Assembly (NCBI GenBank): GCA_016808115.1
Contig: JAEQBH010001509.1
Span: 61,006 to 125,005, forward strand
Length of the DNA: 64,000 nucleotides
Reading direction: 5' to 3'
Origin: Tetrastigma voinierianum
Taxonomy: Eukaryota; Streptophyta; Magnoliopsida; Vitales; Vitaceae
Part shown: in pieces, positions 35,600 to 50,384 of the stretch
Position numbering within the stretch: the first letter of the stretch is position 1
Layout of the letters: the number at the start of each line of letters is the position of its first letter
Position numbers and translations under genes: made by a program
Notes under the pieces: model-generated
Databases searched by the model: none
Told to the model about the DNA's origin: nothing
The model's input: the letters and a program-made list of their open reading frames with translations, nothing else

Positions 35600-36470
35600 C
35601 ACTTCCATAGGAAAAATTTTCATGGTTTCTCAATGCAAGTGTGTAGTGGGTTGGAAGGTTGTTGTTAGGCTTGAAATTTTAGCTTTTGTTGCCACCCATA
35701 AACTGAGCCTCCTCCAATTGATAGGGACCCTCATGAGCAAGTCCCTCATCAATCATGCCTTTCTGCTCACCTTCTTCTTCTATTCCGCGTATCGCTGGTG
35801 GCCTTGCCTCTTGAGTGCTCATCTTACTCATCAGCACATCCAACTTTGCTTTAATTGCAGTCATCCTGTTCAACTCTAGCATACCTCCTCCTTTCAATCT
35901 GTTCTTTACTCTAAAGTCTCGATTTGAGCCTCTACTCAGTTCTTTGCTTAAAATCTTAATCATTTAGTTAGCCTCTTGGCCTCTTTACATTGAATGCTCC
36001 ACATAAAATTTGCATCTATAATTCCTTTGAGAAGAGTAATTCATTTCTTGATAAAATGTCCATTTAGATGATTTGATCAATCCGTGCATTGGACATCTCT
36101 TGATGATTTCTTGTACCTCTCCCGAGCATTGTAGAGGCTTTCTTCTTCTCCTTGATTTAAAAATTTATAATCTAACCTTCTTCTCCCTAAGGTGAGGTTG
36201 GTGAAAAACTCTCCATAAAAGCTTTATCAACTCTCGGTTGTTGTTGATCCATGGCATTGAGCAAAACCAGCTGATTTTGCTCGTCTCTGATGAGAAGGAA
36301 ATAAGCTATGACAGTAATATGCGGATTAGCATTCGGTTTGGCCAGTGTTGCTATCCTTATAAATCTCCTAGGTGCTCATTCGGATCCTTATTAGGATGCC
36401 ACAGTGGTGTTGTTGCACCATAGTGATGAAGCGTTGACTTATTTCAAGAGATTATTTTGGGCCAGGTGGT
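35600..36470 (-). pseudogene. Athila-like gag remnant
   Basis: Minus-strand capsid region: NPNEHLGDL (~36400-36370), SLYNARERYK (~36145-36115), then a 94-residue open stretch at 35679-35963 with MSKMSTQEARPPAI and EGLAHEGPYQLEEAQFMGGN, both typical of Athila-type gag C-terminal parts. Broken by frameshifts. 34560-35600 is the degraded gag-protease linker, where nothing is individually recognisable. Confidence 0.8.
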
Positions 36471-36899
36471 TGCCTTCTGGTAGTACTCATTCCGATGACT
36501 AGCCTCCAAAAATCTTCCATGGTTTCTGCGTATTTTGACTTTTACGATACATTGGATCTGTTGGTACATGTTGATCAGTCTCTTGCTCACTTGTAGCTAT
36601 TGCTTGGCTTAAGTGCCCCACTTTCTTCATATTTCTCTATGCGATTAAGCGGCCGGTTCTTCTTCTAGTCTTAAATGCATGTGATAACTTCTAAAATGAA
36701 ATACTAAGATCAAAGTGATATCAATAGATAACAAATATATTATGATGTGCTTTCATAAGATCGAGTAGCTAAGTCAACTCATGATTAAAACTATTTTGAA
36801 AGATTTTTATAAAAGTGAAAGAAAAATGTCGAACTAGCAAGTATTTTTGGCGAGAATATTGATCTTTAAATTTGCTAATTCAATCCTAGTATGAGGGCC

Positions 36900-36985
36900 A
36901 AAATTTGTTGACTAATTTTACATGAACCTTTAGATTCTTAGCAACGCTACGAGATTATTCTATCCACGGCTTAATTATGCGAATT
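36900..36985 (-). other. Leader with primer-binding-site remnant (5' side of Athila-like element)
   Basis: After the LTR end CAACA at 36986 the minus strand reads AATTCGCATAATTAAGCC, then GATAGAATAA and GCTAAGAATC, parallel to the leaders at 4690-4753 and 19890-19957. Confidence 0.55.
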
Positions 36986-38360
36986 TGTTGAGACTCCGTA
37001 TATAAAATCCATTTTCTCGTAAGTAACAGTTCAATTAAAATTAGTTTTGGTCTGTATTGCAAGTGCATAGTCATACAAGTAATAAAGTTAATTTTTTAAG
37101 TCCATATATCATTCCCACATTGATTGATTTTGAAAATCTAAAGATTAACTATTCTCACTATAAGTTATCACTATTTGAACCTCCCAATTTTATGTGGATG
37201 ATTATCTTTCACAAATAAGTAGATAAAAGGATAGAGAAATTCTAAAATATACACATGAGATAGAGTTCTTGGTGAAATAACTACTTGGGAATGAGGGGTA
37301 AGTGTTGATACATCTTTGCAGTTTAATAAAATATAAAGTATGGGACATGAAAATTGGAGATTCTTGAAGCGAGTTAGTGTTAGCATTTGGATTTCTCCTC
37401 GCACCACATTTACTCTCTAACACCACATTTCTATCTTTAGTCAGTAATTCAAGCTACCACGTAAGATTGTTCCTTTAAAAGATTTGATTGTTTTCCTTCT
37501 CAGGTACTTCCGATCATCTCTTAGGATTGAAAATTGCACGCCTCATATACGAGGATAATCTGACCCTTTTCAAATAATTAGGTACCTCGATATCAATTAG
37601 GCAAGATTTTCTCCGCGATTGAATCTTAGCTAACAGGTTAGATTATTCACTCCAGTGAGGTGAAACCTCTCCAAAATTAAGCGATAGATCGGTGGCGGAT
37701 CATATTCCTCGGGAACACCATCTCTTATCCAGGAGAGACGAAGTCGGAGATTTAGAACTTCACGTGATATACCAGGTGATCGAAGAGTGCATTGGCAAAT
37801 CCATGTCAGTCATAGGTACCCCGTGGCCCCCTTTCTTTGCTCTCAGTAGTCCATCTTTGTGTCACTTAGAGGATTTCCTAAAAAGTGAAACAATGATATG
37901 TCTTTTGGTACAAACAAATGATATCATTCAAACAATTCAATATAGAATTAGCCACCGGTTAAATCACTCCGAGTTTTCATACGAAACAACATTAAAATAT
38001 TCTGAAACAATAATCTGACAATAGATTATTCTAAGAGGGAGCTTGCCTTTAAAATCTGGATCACAAATGACAATGATTAATTGATCAACAGAAATTCATT
38101 AAAATTGTAATCAAAAGCGAAGAAAAATGAATTCCATAAAAAATTCCCATAATCATTGAAGTTGAGACATAAGTCTGAAACAGTTTACATTAATATTAAA
38201 TACAGATTCGAATCACTACTCTAATCAAAATAAAGAAAAACAAATCCATAAACAAAACTAAAATGTAGAAAATAAAGGAAAATTATACACAATGAGACTT
38301 ATTTCTTCAGCACAAAAAAACTTAATGGCTTGGTTGGAAAGATTGTTATATCTCAAGTTT

Positions 38361-38371
38361 CTATTTATAGG
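38361..38371 (-). promoter_or_regulatory. LTR4 TATA box
   Basis: Minus strand CCTATAAATAG, identical to the one in LTR2. Confidence 0.65.
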
Positions 38372-38454
38372 CTCGGGTGTTGGGCTAAACTAGGTAATAG
38401 TCAGGCGTTAAGCCTAAGAAAAATCACCTTTAGTCTTTTGAAGTTGTGGTGCTT

Positions 38455-39185
38455 TCGACATCACCCACATTATCGAAACCTCTTATGTCGTGGGTTAAAT
38501 TTGGTGTCGCGACATTGGCTCATTGTGAATGAATTTTTATGTCGTTCTCATGTCGCGACATTGCATCTGTAATTCTGATCATTTCAACTAATGTCGCAAC
38601 ATTGCTAACCTTCAATAATAGCGACATTGGTCCGATAGAGTTTCACCTTAATACTTTGATTTGATGTCGCGACATTGTTGATGATAATCGCGGCATTGCA
38701 TCTTCCATATGAGCATTTTGGTTTGTCATGACGTTGGGCTGGGATGTCGTGACATGGAACACTTGATGTTCTGAGGCCCTCTATTAATGTCGTGGTTGAT
38801 GTCGCGACATTGTTGCAATGATGTCGTGACATTAAGTTGGTCTCACCACCTTGGCTACTTTGATATGATGTCGTGACATCAACGATCCGTGTCGCGGTAC
38901 CGGAATTTAGTTCTCCGGTGTTTAAGCCTTGGGCGATATCCTTTGTCGATGTCGTGGAAATGTCACGACATTGGAATAATTCTCTATTTTGAAGTTGCGA
39001 CATTGAATTTGAGTTCTGCAGTCTTAAGTGATACTCGCGACCAATGTCGCTGGCAATGTCGACATTTGCAAAATTCGCTCTATCTATTTCAACGTCTTCA
39101 GCGACAGTAATACGCGACATTAGATTACTTAGCGACTCTCGTACGATGTGTCGCAAACATTAATTCATAAATAACGACATTTACG
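38455..39185 (-). repeat. Palindromic decamer array in U3 of LTR4
   Basis: Decamers or variants start at 38486, 38505, 38540, 38551, 38592, 38616, 38665 and 38684 and continue to ~39185. Exact TGTCGCGACA copies at 38505, 38551 and 38665. Pairs near 19-24 bp are common. Confidence 0.75.
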
Positions 39186-39340
39186 CGCTTTACTTCCATT
39201 TTTTCTATTTTTGCTGCTTTTCATCAAATTTCTACAAAACATAAATCTGAGTGAAACTTTCATATTTTAACATTAAATAAGACTTTTAAGCCTGAAATAT
39301 ACTTGAAAAATTGGCTTAAACATGAGTTTAGACTAAATCA

Positions 39341-43015
<3,675 letters not shown>

Positions 43016-44357
43016 TGAGGTTTTGATGGTAACAAACCAAGGTTGTGGTTACTAATGGTTAACATTGAGTTGGTGATAGGTTGAAGTTGATCCAAGCATC
43101 GAATGAAGATAATTCAAGCTAAAGATGAGCAATGATGAGTTGATCAAGCACTTTGAAGTAAGATTCACTCGAATCAAAGAACTAAGGTAATAAGTAACCA
43201 AGATTCCAAGCTCAAGCATCAAGTGAAGATTTTGATAGCTTAGAAATCTATGTAAGGTGAATGCATTTATGCACTTTAGGGTTTATCATCATTTACATGC
43301 ATTCACTCACAAACTCGGTTTTCAAAACCAAAATTGCATATCTTTTGAAAACTTGAGTTTAAGCATAAAACCTTAGACTTTATAATCCTAAAATGTGCTT
43401 ATTAAACATAATTTTAAAGTATTTGAAATAAACAAAACATGAAATTGAACATTTAAAAAGGTAAACTGGTAGAGGCTCGGTTTATGTTGACTGTTGGTGT
43501 CAACCGGTTGGAACTGGAAGAGTGGTGAAACTCAATCAGTTGGATCCATTAGCCTCCATGCGGGCTGCTCGTGAAATGGTCATGGTTGAGAACGAGGATG
43601 AGGTGTGAGACTCAATAGGTTGGTGCCATGACCGGTCGATGGGTTCCTCAAACTGTTGGGTTTCAGCATTTCTCATGATAACATTCATTGTATAGCGGCT
43701 GGTATCTGACCGTCGACTGGTTGGTAACCCAAATGCTACCCATTCCCCTCATAAATAGAGTCTTCGGAGATCATAGGACATTGGACATGATAAGAAGCGT
43801 TGAATATCCTCTCGACCATCATTTCTCTTGTGAATCAATTCTCGAGCTAGATTGTGAGTGCATTCATTACATCGCATATCTTGTGGTGCATCTTTGTGTT
43901 GATCAAAGCTTGAGTTGTATTTGAAAAATCTTGAGCTTAGAGAGTGTCTCATTATTGCTTAAGAGGTGTCTCATTGTGCTTAAGTGAGAGAACTTCAGTG
44001 TGTATAAGCAGAGGTATTATGAAAAAGCTAGACTACATAATCCAAGTGTAAAGAAGCTCGAGATTGGAGCTCAGAACTTCAAGTATGTATAGCTTGAAGA
44101 GGTGCCCATTGGAGCCATAATCCAAATTGTAGAAAACCGGGTTGGGCTTTGCCACTGATGGAACCCTCACCGAATTGAAGGTGGGGAGAAGTGGGCGTGG
44201 CAAGGTTTTAGACATAAATCCAGGTTTTCTTTCTCTATCACTTATCTCTTCTTTATCATTATTGCATTAAATTGAAGATTTATTATTGTGCAAAAGTTTT
44301 GACAAAACGATTCCATGACACCCTACACCACGGTTAGGTTGTTGTTGAAGTCATATT
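43016..44357 (+). mobile_element. Ty1/copia SIRE/Maximus-like LTR
   Basis: Starts TGAGGTTTTGATGGTAACAA with a following GATAGGTTGAAGTTGATC and CAAGCATCAAGTGAAGA pattern, as in plant SIRE-type LTRs. It has CCGGTTGGAAC-type repeats, a TATA-like CATAAATAGAG (43751-43761), a TTGGAGCC segment (44109-44116), a GGGTTGGGCTTTGCCACTG segment (~44140) and an ACACCCTACACC near-terminal segment (~44319). A degenerate initiator-tRNA-type site may follow at ~44358-44380. Internal polymerase coding was not found. Lineage assignment is from memory of LTR style. Confidence 0.5.
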
Positions 44358-44380
44358 GAGCTTTCAAAACCTCAGGCGAG

Positions 44381-45140
44381 ACTCATCAAATCGAAATCAG
44401 GGTTCGTGCACCTTGGTAAGCTTAATGAACGGGCAATACCTAAAGTTCGGTCCACAGATGAGAATGGTTGTATCTGCCGGGTTATCCGATCCTCGAATGC
44501 CTTAGGCCATGACTTGTTGGTAGGACCATATTTCGGAGATCTTTTCCAAAAGTATCCTCGATGGCGGCGTCAGAAGGAAAGGAAGAGTCTAGAGACGAAA
44601 TAGCCACATCCTCAATAGCATGGCAGTCCCAAATTCAACAAAAGAGGAAAGAAGGCAGTACACTAAACACGTAAAATGGTATCGGTATGCGAAGATAAAG
44701 AGAATGAAGATGGTTGGAAAAATTATAAGGAAATGCCTTTACATGAGGAAGATTATCTTCCCTGACCATGTCAGAAATTAAGTAAAAACTGCGTAGGAAG
44801 CTAAGAAGAAATGGGGATGGAATGTTGCGAGATTAACATGATGGATTTCTTTTATAGAATTTTCAAATGGAAACTACCATTATGGTAGCCTAGAAGTCTT
44901 GCGGTCATATGTTGGGAAGACATATGAGAAAATCTCTTAAAAATACTAGGTATGCATGACCCAACCTATATTCTCCAATGCAATAGCTTCAAAGTCCATC
45001 ATATAAAAGGTCGATAAGTTACCTTTGCAATGCTTTCATTGGTAGACAAAGCGAAAAGATTGAGTAGAACGGAGGGACTAAGATCTACATTACGAAGAGC
45101 CGATGAACATATTTGATGATCTTAAATTTTAATTTTGTAA
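44381..45140. other. Unassigned, possibly copia internal remnant
   Basis: Follows the SIRE-like LTR. Short open frame 44406-44603 without a recognised motif. Nothing else supported. Confidence 0.35.
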
Positions 45141-45665
45141 AGATTTTTTCGTTGAAGAACAAATGATTTGGAGTTCTAAAGAAACGAAAAGGTTATTTCT
45201 TGATTTTTCAAAAACTTTTTCGTTGAAGAACAAAGGGTGCTGGAGTTCTAAAAAACGAAAAAGGGTCTCTCTTGATTTTTTCGTTGGAGAACAAGGGTTT
45301 TAAAGTTCTAAACAACGAAAAAATGAGTATTCTTTGGATTTTTTTCAAAAGACTTTTCATTAGAAGAATAAAGGGTTTTAAAGTTCAAAAATGAAAAATG
45401 GTCTCTCTTGATTTTTTGACGTTGGAGAACAAGCATTTAAGTTCTAAACACATAAAAAAAGAACCCTTAGTTTCATAGACTTGTTGAAGAATAAGGGTTT
45501 TAGAATTCTAAAAAACGGAAAAGGGTCTTTCTTGATTTTTCAAAGACTTTTTCGTTGAAGAATTAGGGTTTTAGAGTTCTAAAAAACGAAAAAGGCTCTC
45601 TCTTGATTTTTTTTTTTTCGTTGGAGAACAAGGTTTTGGAGTTGTAAAAAACAAAAAAGACTTTA
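45141..45665. repeat. Tandem array of hairpin-forming ~61-77-bp units
   Basis: Eight diverged units whose CGTTG-type landmark lies at about 45150, 45221, 45282, 45359, 45420, 45482, 45553 and 45619 (intervals 71, 61, 77, 61, 62, 71, 66). Each unit contains TTTTTCGTTGAAGAAC and, ~12 bp later, GTTCTAAAAAACGAAAAA, complementary arms that can fold into a hairpin. Units are separated by a GGTCTCTCTTGATTTT-type linker. Confidence 0.85.
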
Positions 45666-45959
45666 TAGTTATTGAAAATTTGGGAAAAACTCTTGGATTA
45701 TGGGATTAGAGATCATATGGAACATTCATTGCAAATCACTTTGACAAAAGAATGGACAAATCTGCCTGTACAAGAGGTAAGTTCGGACTATGGAAGATGG
45801 TAGAAAAAATCATAACTTGCGCGGCCCAAAGGAGGATCGATGGAGCCCTGGCATCGTCTCTGACTTCGACCCGTATTGCCATCCTCGGCTTCGGTTTGAC
45901 GGCGGGATGTCTTGACTCACAGTAGTGACATCGGTTAGATTATGACGTCTTCACCAACA

Positions 45960-46316
45960 TTACGAATTTTTGTGAAAATGGGTTTGAGGAAGAAAAGAAA
46001 AAAAAAGGTGGAGATGAGAAAATGGAAGGTTTTGTACATAGATCGAAAAGATTTGTTCCTGTAGACTTGCCAAATCCCGAGGAGAGTCTTTCGATGTAGA
46101 AGGAATCAGGAAGTCAAAGTCGTGGGTTTGAAGAAAAATTAGCGGGGAGATTTTTCGTTGTATTACTTTGGGTTCTTTCAACTCATCTAATCGGGCTCGA
46201 GTTTTGGCTCGTTCTTCTCGTTGGTAATCTACATCCAGTGGGTAAGTTGTACTTTGGGCATCCATGGTAGAATGAAGAGAGAAAGAGCCTTTGACATATA
46301 AATCTTTTTCATACAA
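45960..46316 (-). CDS. Unrecognised open reading frame, 118 residues
   Basis: An open frame on the minus strand; an internal ATG at 46264 (MDAQSTTYPLDVDYQREERA) could be the real start. The N-terminal half is charged (KTRARLDELKEPKVIQRK), the C-terminal part hydrophobic and Phe-rich. I recognise no domain. It ends at the window's unassigned block; whether it is a gene, a gag remnant or chance cannot be told. Confidence 0.2.
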   Translation of the reverse strand: MYEKDLYVKGSFSLHSTMDAQSTTYPLDVDYQREERAKTRARLDELKEPKVIQRKISPLIFLQTHDFDFLIPSTSKDSPRDLASLQEQIFSIYVQNLPFSHLHLFFSFLPQTHFHKNS

Positions 46317-48289
46317 ACTGGCCCATGGGCCATATATATGAGGAGGTAATTGTTCTGCTAAAATGAATTTTTTGGGCTGATGGTATTTGAATAATATTCA
46401 TTGAGGGTAATGGAATGAGCTTAATGGATATATCAAGCCCAGACCAAGCCAAACCTAGTCCAAGAAAGTCTAAGTCCATGATAATTAGCCCATGAAAGGT
46501 CGAGGATATTTCAGAAATTTTGATTTATCAGAAATGGGTAAATTCGTAATGGTGAGACTTTGTTTCAAAAGCAAGTGAATAAGACTTTTTTTCCAACTCA
46601 AGTCATGACATAGCAGAACGTGAGCAGTTATTTTTAGTGGATAAATGACTTGGAAAACAAGATGTTAATGGATAAATGACTTTGAGAACAAGGTTGTAGT
46701 GAGTACGTGACCAGTTATTGGAAAATGTAGGATGGCTGATTTATTTAAAGAAGGCTTATAAAGCAGACTGACTTTAGACGGGCCCTTGAATCAATCGTCG
46801 ACAAACACTTAATGAGCGTTTCAATATTTTTCTTAGTTTCTACAAGTTCATCGGTATTATTTCGGATTTAGCTTATTTTCTTTCCAAGTATTTGTTTCAA
46901 AGCTTTCATGCTTGACAATTTCATTTCGATCAAATTCTCTGATAAATTTACTCTTTTCCTTCATCTGATTTTCTCTCGGCTTTCAATACATTCCAATTTT
47001 AAAGCATTTTCCACCTAGACTCTGAGGAACTATCAGGGAACTAGAATCTATTTTTAACCCAGTGGAAGTTAGATTGATGTATCGTTTAGAGTTTAAATCT
47101 TATAATTTCTGTACGTCCCTTATTACTAATTCGGAGTGCTTTTGTATATTCTTAACCAAAATCCAGCATTAAACACACACTCTTTCATCATAGCAAAGGA
47201 CAAGGGAAGATTCTCATAGTAATTAAATCAAAGTCTATACAATTTAGTTGTCCCTTTTGAACCTGAATTTTGGGATCTCCGATTAGTTGGATTGGGTATC
47301 CTCTAGTTTTAAGATATTTTGCTTCTTACACCTTTTTTTTTAAATGTACTTCTACATCACATTCAACTAATATCAACTACTTATATCTTCTCTTATAGTA
47401 GCTTTTTTTTTTCATGCAATATCAACGTAATCCTTTTTTTTTCTATCACAATCTTTTTTTTTTGAAAGATCTTGTCCTGAATTTTGAAAGTAATTTATAA
47501 TTAATAACTTTATATTTTGTACCAAATCAAATCTAATATCTCTATTGTATTTTTTGACTTCTAATATTCACTTTGTAATACATGCTGGGGGTACCCTCAT
47601 CTCATGAACCGGCTTGGAACATTCCATAACTTCATCCTACCATTTCCTAGCTTGAATTGGGTTTCAAAGACATCTAAGACTTCATTAGATCCACTCAATT
47701 AGTATTTTTTTTTCCCATTTCATTAAATTTAGTTATATTATGCTTCCCGAGTGTTTAGTTGTCAACAAAAATCTTAAACCTTTAAAATTTTAATCTTGTT
47801 GTCTATTTTATCTTATGTCTTAGATTTTCATATGGAAAATGTCTTTTTTAATGGAGAAAACTTCTATATCATTAATAAATTAATTAAATTCATTAATTAC
47901 TTTCTAAATCACATTTTATACTTATATTTGGGTTGAATTGATATGACACAATATAAAGATTCTCTTTCACTTGACTAAAAGCCAGTATGTGTATATAAAT
48001 TGTTTTACGAAGAATTAATTAAAATATGACAATGAATGCATTCAAAAAAATAAGAAAAAAGAAAATTATGGGCAGTGATAGAGATATTCTTTGATTAAGA
48101 ATCAAAGAGTTCCAAGCTTTGCCCGTGATGTCTGAATCTACGGAAAACTAGTTTTTTAATAGACAAACCCATGGTTTTAAATTCATTACATAATAAAATT
48201 AAGTTAAAACACAAATTAAACTTTCATGTATTAATTAATTGTATCAAAAATACCAAAACAACATTAGAAAAATGGGCCTTGAGATAAGA
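46317..48289. other. Unassigned AT-rich region with promoter-like direct repeats
   Basis: Two copies of GGATAAATGACTT...GAGAACAAG-type sequence (~46639 and ~46668, 29-30 bp apart) lie ~85 bp before a TATA-like GGCTTATAAAGCAGA (~46755). After 47300 the sequence is T-rich and low in complexity. A short perfect hairpin, TCTTTGATT-AAG-AATCAAAGA, is at ~48089. No coding recognised. Confidence 0.4.
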
Positions 48290-48427
48290 AGCCGTGGATA
48301 TTAATATAGCCTTTATGGAAAAACTAGGATGAGCTCTTAGCAAATGGAATGAGCTCTGGCCCGAATATTTGGCTTCCAAGTATATCGAGAGGCGGCGTTG
48401 TGGGACCAAGATCGCGAGGAAGAGAGG
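48290..48427 (+). pseudogene. LINE ORF2 fragment, part 1 (before copia insertion)
   Basis: Continues at 55104 once the copia element and one copy of its 5-bp duplication are removed. Frames are broken. Read with the downstream parts, it precedes the NGKDTLFWRD motif of plant L1-type LINE ORF2 (region between reverse transcriptase and the C-terminal zinc-ribbon). The left limit is uncertain. Confidence 0.5.
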
Positions 48428-48796
48428 TGTTGGTTTTTGCTATCTGAAGCAAGTCCAAGTTGTTTGAAACATAAATGGGTTCACACGCCCAGACTTTGGC
48501 CTAAGGTGTAAGACCAATAGACATTAAGTATTACAGGGCTTGCACTCCATAAATAGAGAAAGATAATACGACCTTTAATCTGTCAAGATTAGATATAGAG
48601 AATAGCGAAAAGAAAAATCTTTTCTTAGTGATTGGCCTCACCTGCTTTGCTCCATCACCTCGAGATAGTTGGGAAGATCATACGGTTCTTGTGTGCATAC
48701 TTTCTGCGAATGCAAGGTACGATCGTGGTTATAAGTTTAGTAATTAATTGATATTAAATCACATGATGATTCTACCTTCCACTGATTATTCCTACA
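48428..48796 (+). repeat. Copia 5' LTR
   Basis: 369 bp, TGTTGG...CCTACA, matching 54718-55103 throughout (for example AAACATAAATGGGTTC and AATCACATGATGATTCTA). A TATA-like CCATAAATAGAG is at ~48547. Confidence 0.97.
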
Positions 48797-48798
48797 AT

Positions 48799-48811
48799 TG
48801 GTATCAGAGCC
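48799..48811 (+). other. Primer-binding site (initiator tRNA-Met)
   Basis: TGGTATCAGAGCC, 2 bp after the LTR; the canonical plant copia site complementary to the 3' end of initiator methionine tRNA. Confidence 0.97.
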
Positions 48812-50384
48812 TTCGTGTGATTAAATTTTCAATTTGATCTAAACAATTTCATGTATTTTGGTGTTTGATTATCAATATGGAACCTAGGTTTTCTATATTT
48901 GTTTATTCTCATGTTCTCATGTTTTAATATGATTTTTGTTCATGGATAGTTTACTAAATAATTGTGGTTTGCCCTTGATCTATGGTGAGTTTTATTGTAT
49001 TTCGCTAGGTTTGTAACAAGGTAATCCTTAAAAATTAGGTTTCTTAGCGGTTATTTCTCGATCATCTAGAATTCTTGTACACCATTTTATTAGGGTATAG
49101 GATTATATTTTGTAAAATTTTGGTAATGAAGAGCAAGAAGAAGATGAAGAGCACTTGAGAACAACGCCTGCAGCGAGGCTGTTGCATTGTTGCGGGCTCT
49201 GAGCATCCCAGATGACAACGGCCTGGGGTTAAAAGTAAGGAAGAGGAACTACTTGTTCTTAGAGACAAATTTTAGGTCGAACCAGCGGACTGACCCGCAC
49301 CAGAAGTTGCGCGTGGGCTCACGTCTCCACTCGGTAGCGCATGAGGAGTGCGTGAAGGGTTTGTACCGGTTTTGCGGACTTTCTGCTCCAAGCGTTGCAC
49401 TTCTATGGGTGACTCGGGTTCGGGTAGCGACACCTGAATGATGGCCCATTGGGTTTCATGTTGTGTGTATAGGTTTTGGGTTTTAACTTCAAATCTCTTC
49501 AATTTTGGGCCTCCCGAAGCGGTAAATTGAACCCAATGGATGGGCTAGACAAAGATTTGGGCCAGGTTATGCTGAGTGGGCAAGTGTTATTGGGCTTGTG
49601 ATTTTTTTCTTTTTTTCTTTTCTTAGAGAAAAGCGAGTAGTTAGGGCTCTCTCTTTTTTTCGTTAACTCATATATTATTTTTTTTATTCATGGATGATTA
49701 AGTGCCCTTGGTAACATGCTTTAGTTGTGATAACACTGTGACATATAGACTAGGTGAGTGCCATATTATCTTATCCAATGATATACATGTGCATAATTAA
49801 ATTTGTTTTTTTAAATCTAGATAAATATAATTATGAAAAATCCTTTAATTTTTGTGGGTCAAATAATAAAATGGTCATATGAAGCCCATCGGATAATCAT
49901 GAGCGGGTTTTGTGGATTTGACCTAAAATAATTTTAAAATCTTAGTGGGTGTAGGTCCATGAAGCTATTTCTTAGAATTAAAGAATTTTAAATTAGCAAA
50001 GGATTCAAAACCACGATAATTTTATTAACCTCCCAATGAGGCTCTAATAATGTGTATGATATATGAACAATGATTGAAATAAAGTATATTGTCTTTGGGA
50101 ATGATACATCTAAGAAGATTGGGATGTAAGTAATTAAGTAAGTGACCCCAATTTTTTTGGGACTGACTTAGTTGGATACCTTTCATTTTATGATCAAGTT
50201 TTAGTTTATTATAAATGTCTTGCCCACTTAGTGAGCATTTTTAATGGAAACTAAATTGTGTTCTGATAAAGCAGCCAAATATATTTTGTTTTGGATTTTT
50301 TTAAATATATGTTTGTGTATAATATACGAGTTAATATTAGTGTGCACAATGTATAAAAAATTTCAGAAATGGCATCTTTCAACC

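Larger units (their letters stand above)
19958..39340 (-). mobile_element. Athila-like Ty3/gypsy retrotransposon (LTR4 - internal - LTR2), with nested insertions
   Basis: Minus-strand element of ~19.4 kb as it stands, ~14.7 kb after subtracting the insertions at 20852-22503 and 23866-26846. Order: 5' LTR 39340-36986, leader, gag, protease, reverse transcriptase, RNase H, integrase, U3-like internal promoter segment, aORF, 3' UTR, polypurine tract, 3' LTR 26978-19958. The LTRs share the same U3 spacers (for example around 23117-23300 and 38480-38675), which pairs them. Athila assignment rests on the reverse transcriptase/RNase H style and on a TGGGAGGCAACCCA motif after pol. The 3' LTR is followed by a leader rather than plain flank, so the element shares this LTR with the next internal region. 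No intact reading frame. Confidence 0.8.
36986..39340 (-). mobile_element. LTR4 (5' LTR of the Athila-like element)
   Basis: About 2.36 kb on the minus strand: start TGATTTAGTCTAAACTC at 39340, array 39185-38455, TATA box 38371-38361, end CAACA at 36986. Closely related to LTR2 and LTR1. It is not interrupted by a hAT-like element at the homologous position (~37870), so that insertion post-dates the split of the two LTRs. Confidence 0.85.

Noticed and set aside
46400..46900. Endogenous pararetrovirus promoter and leader
   Set aside because: The promoter-like architecture is suggestive, but no movement-protein, coat or polymerase motif of that family was found nearby.
48089..48110. Short perfect hairpin as a possible microRNA
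   Set aside because: The stem is only 9 bp, far too short for a plant microRNA precursor.
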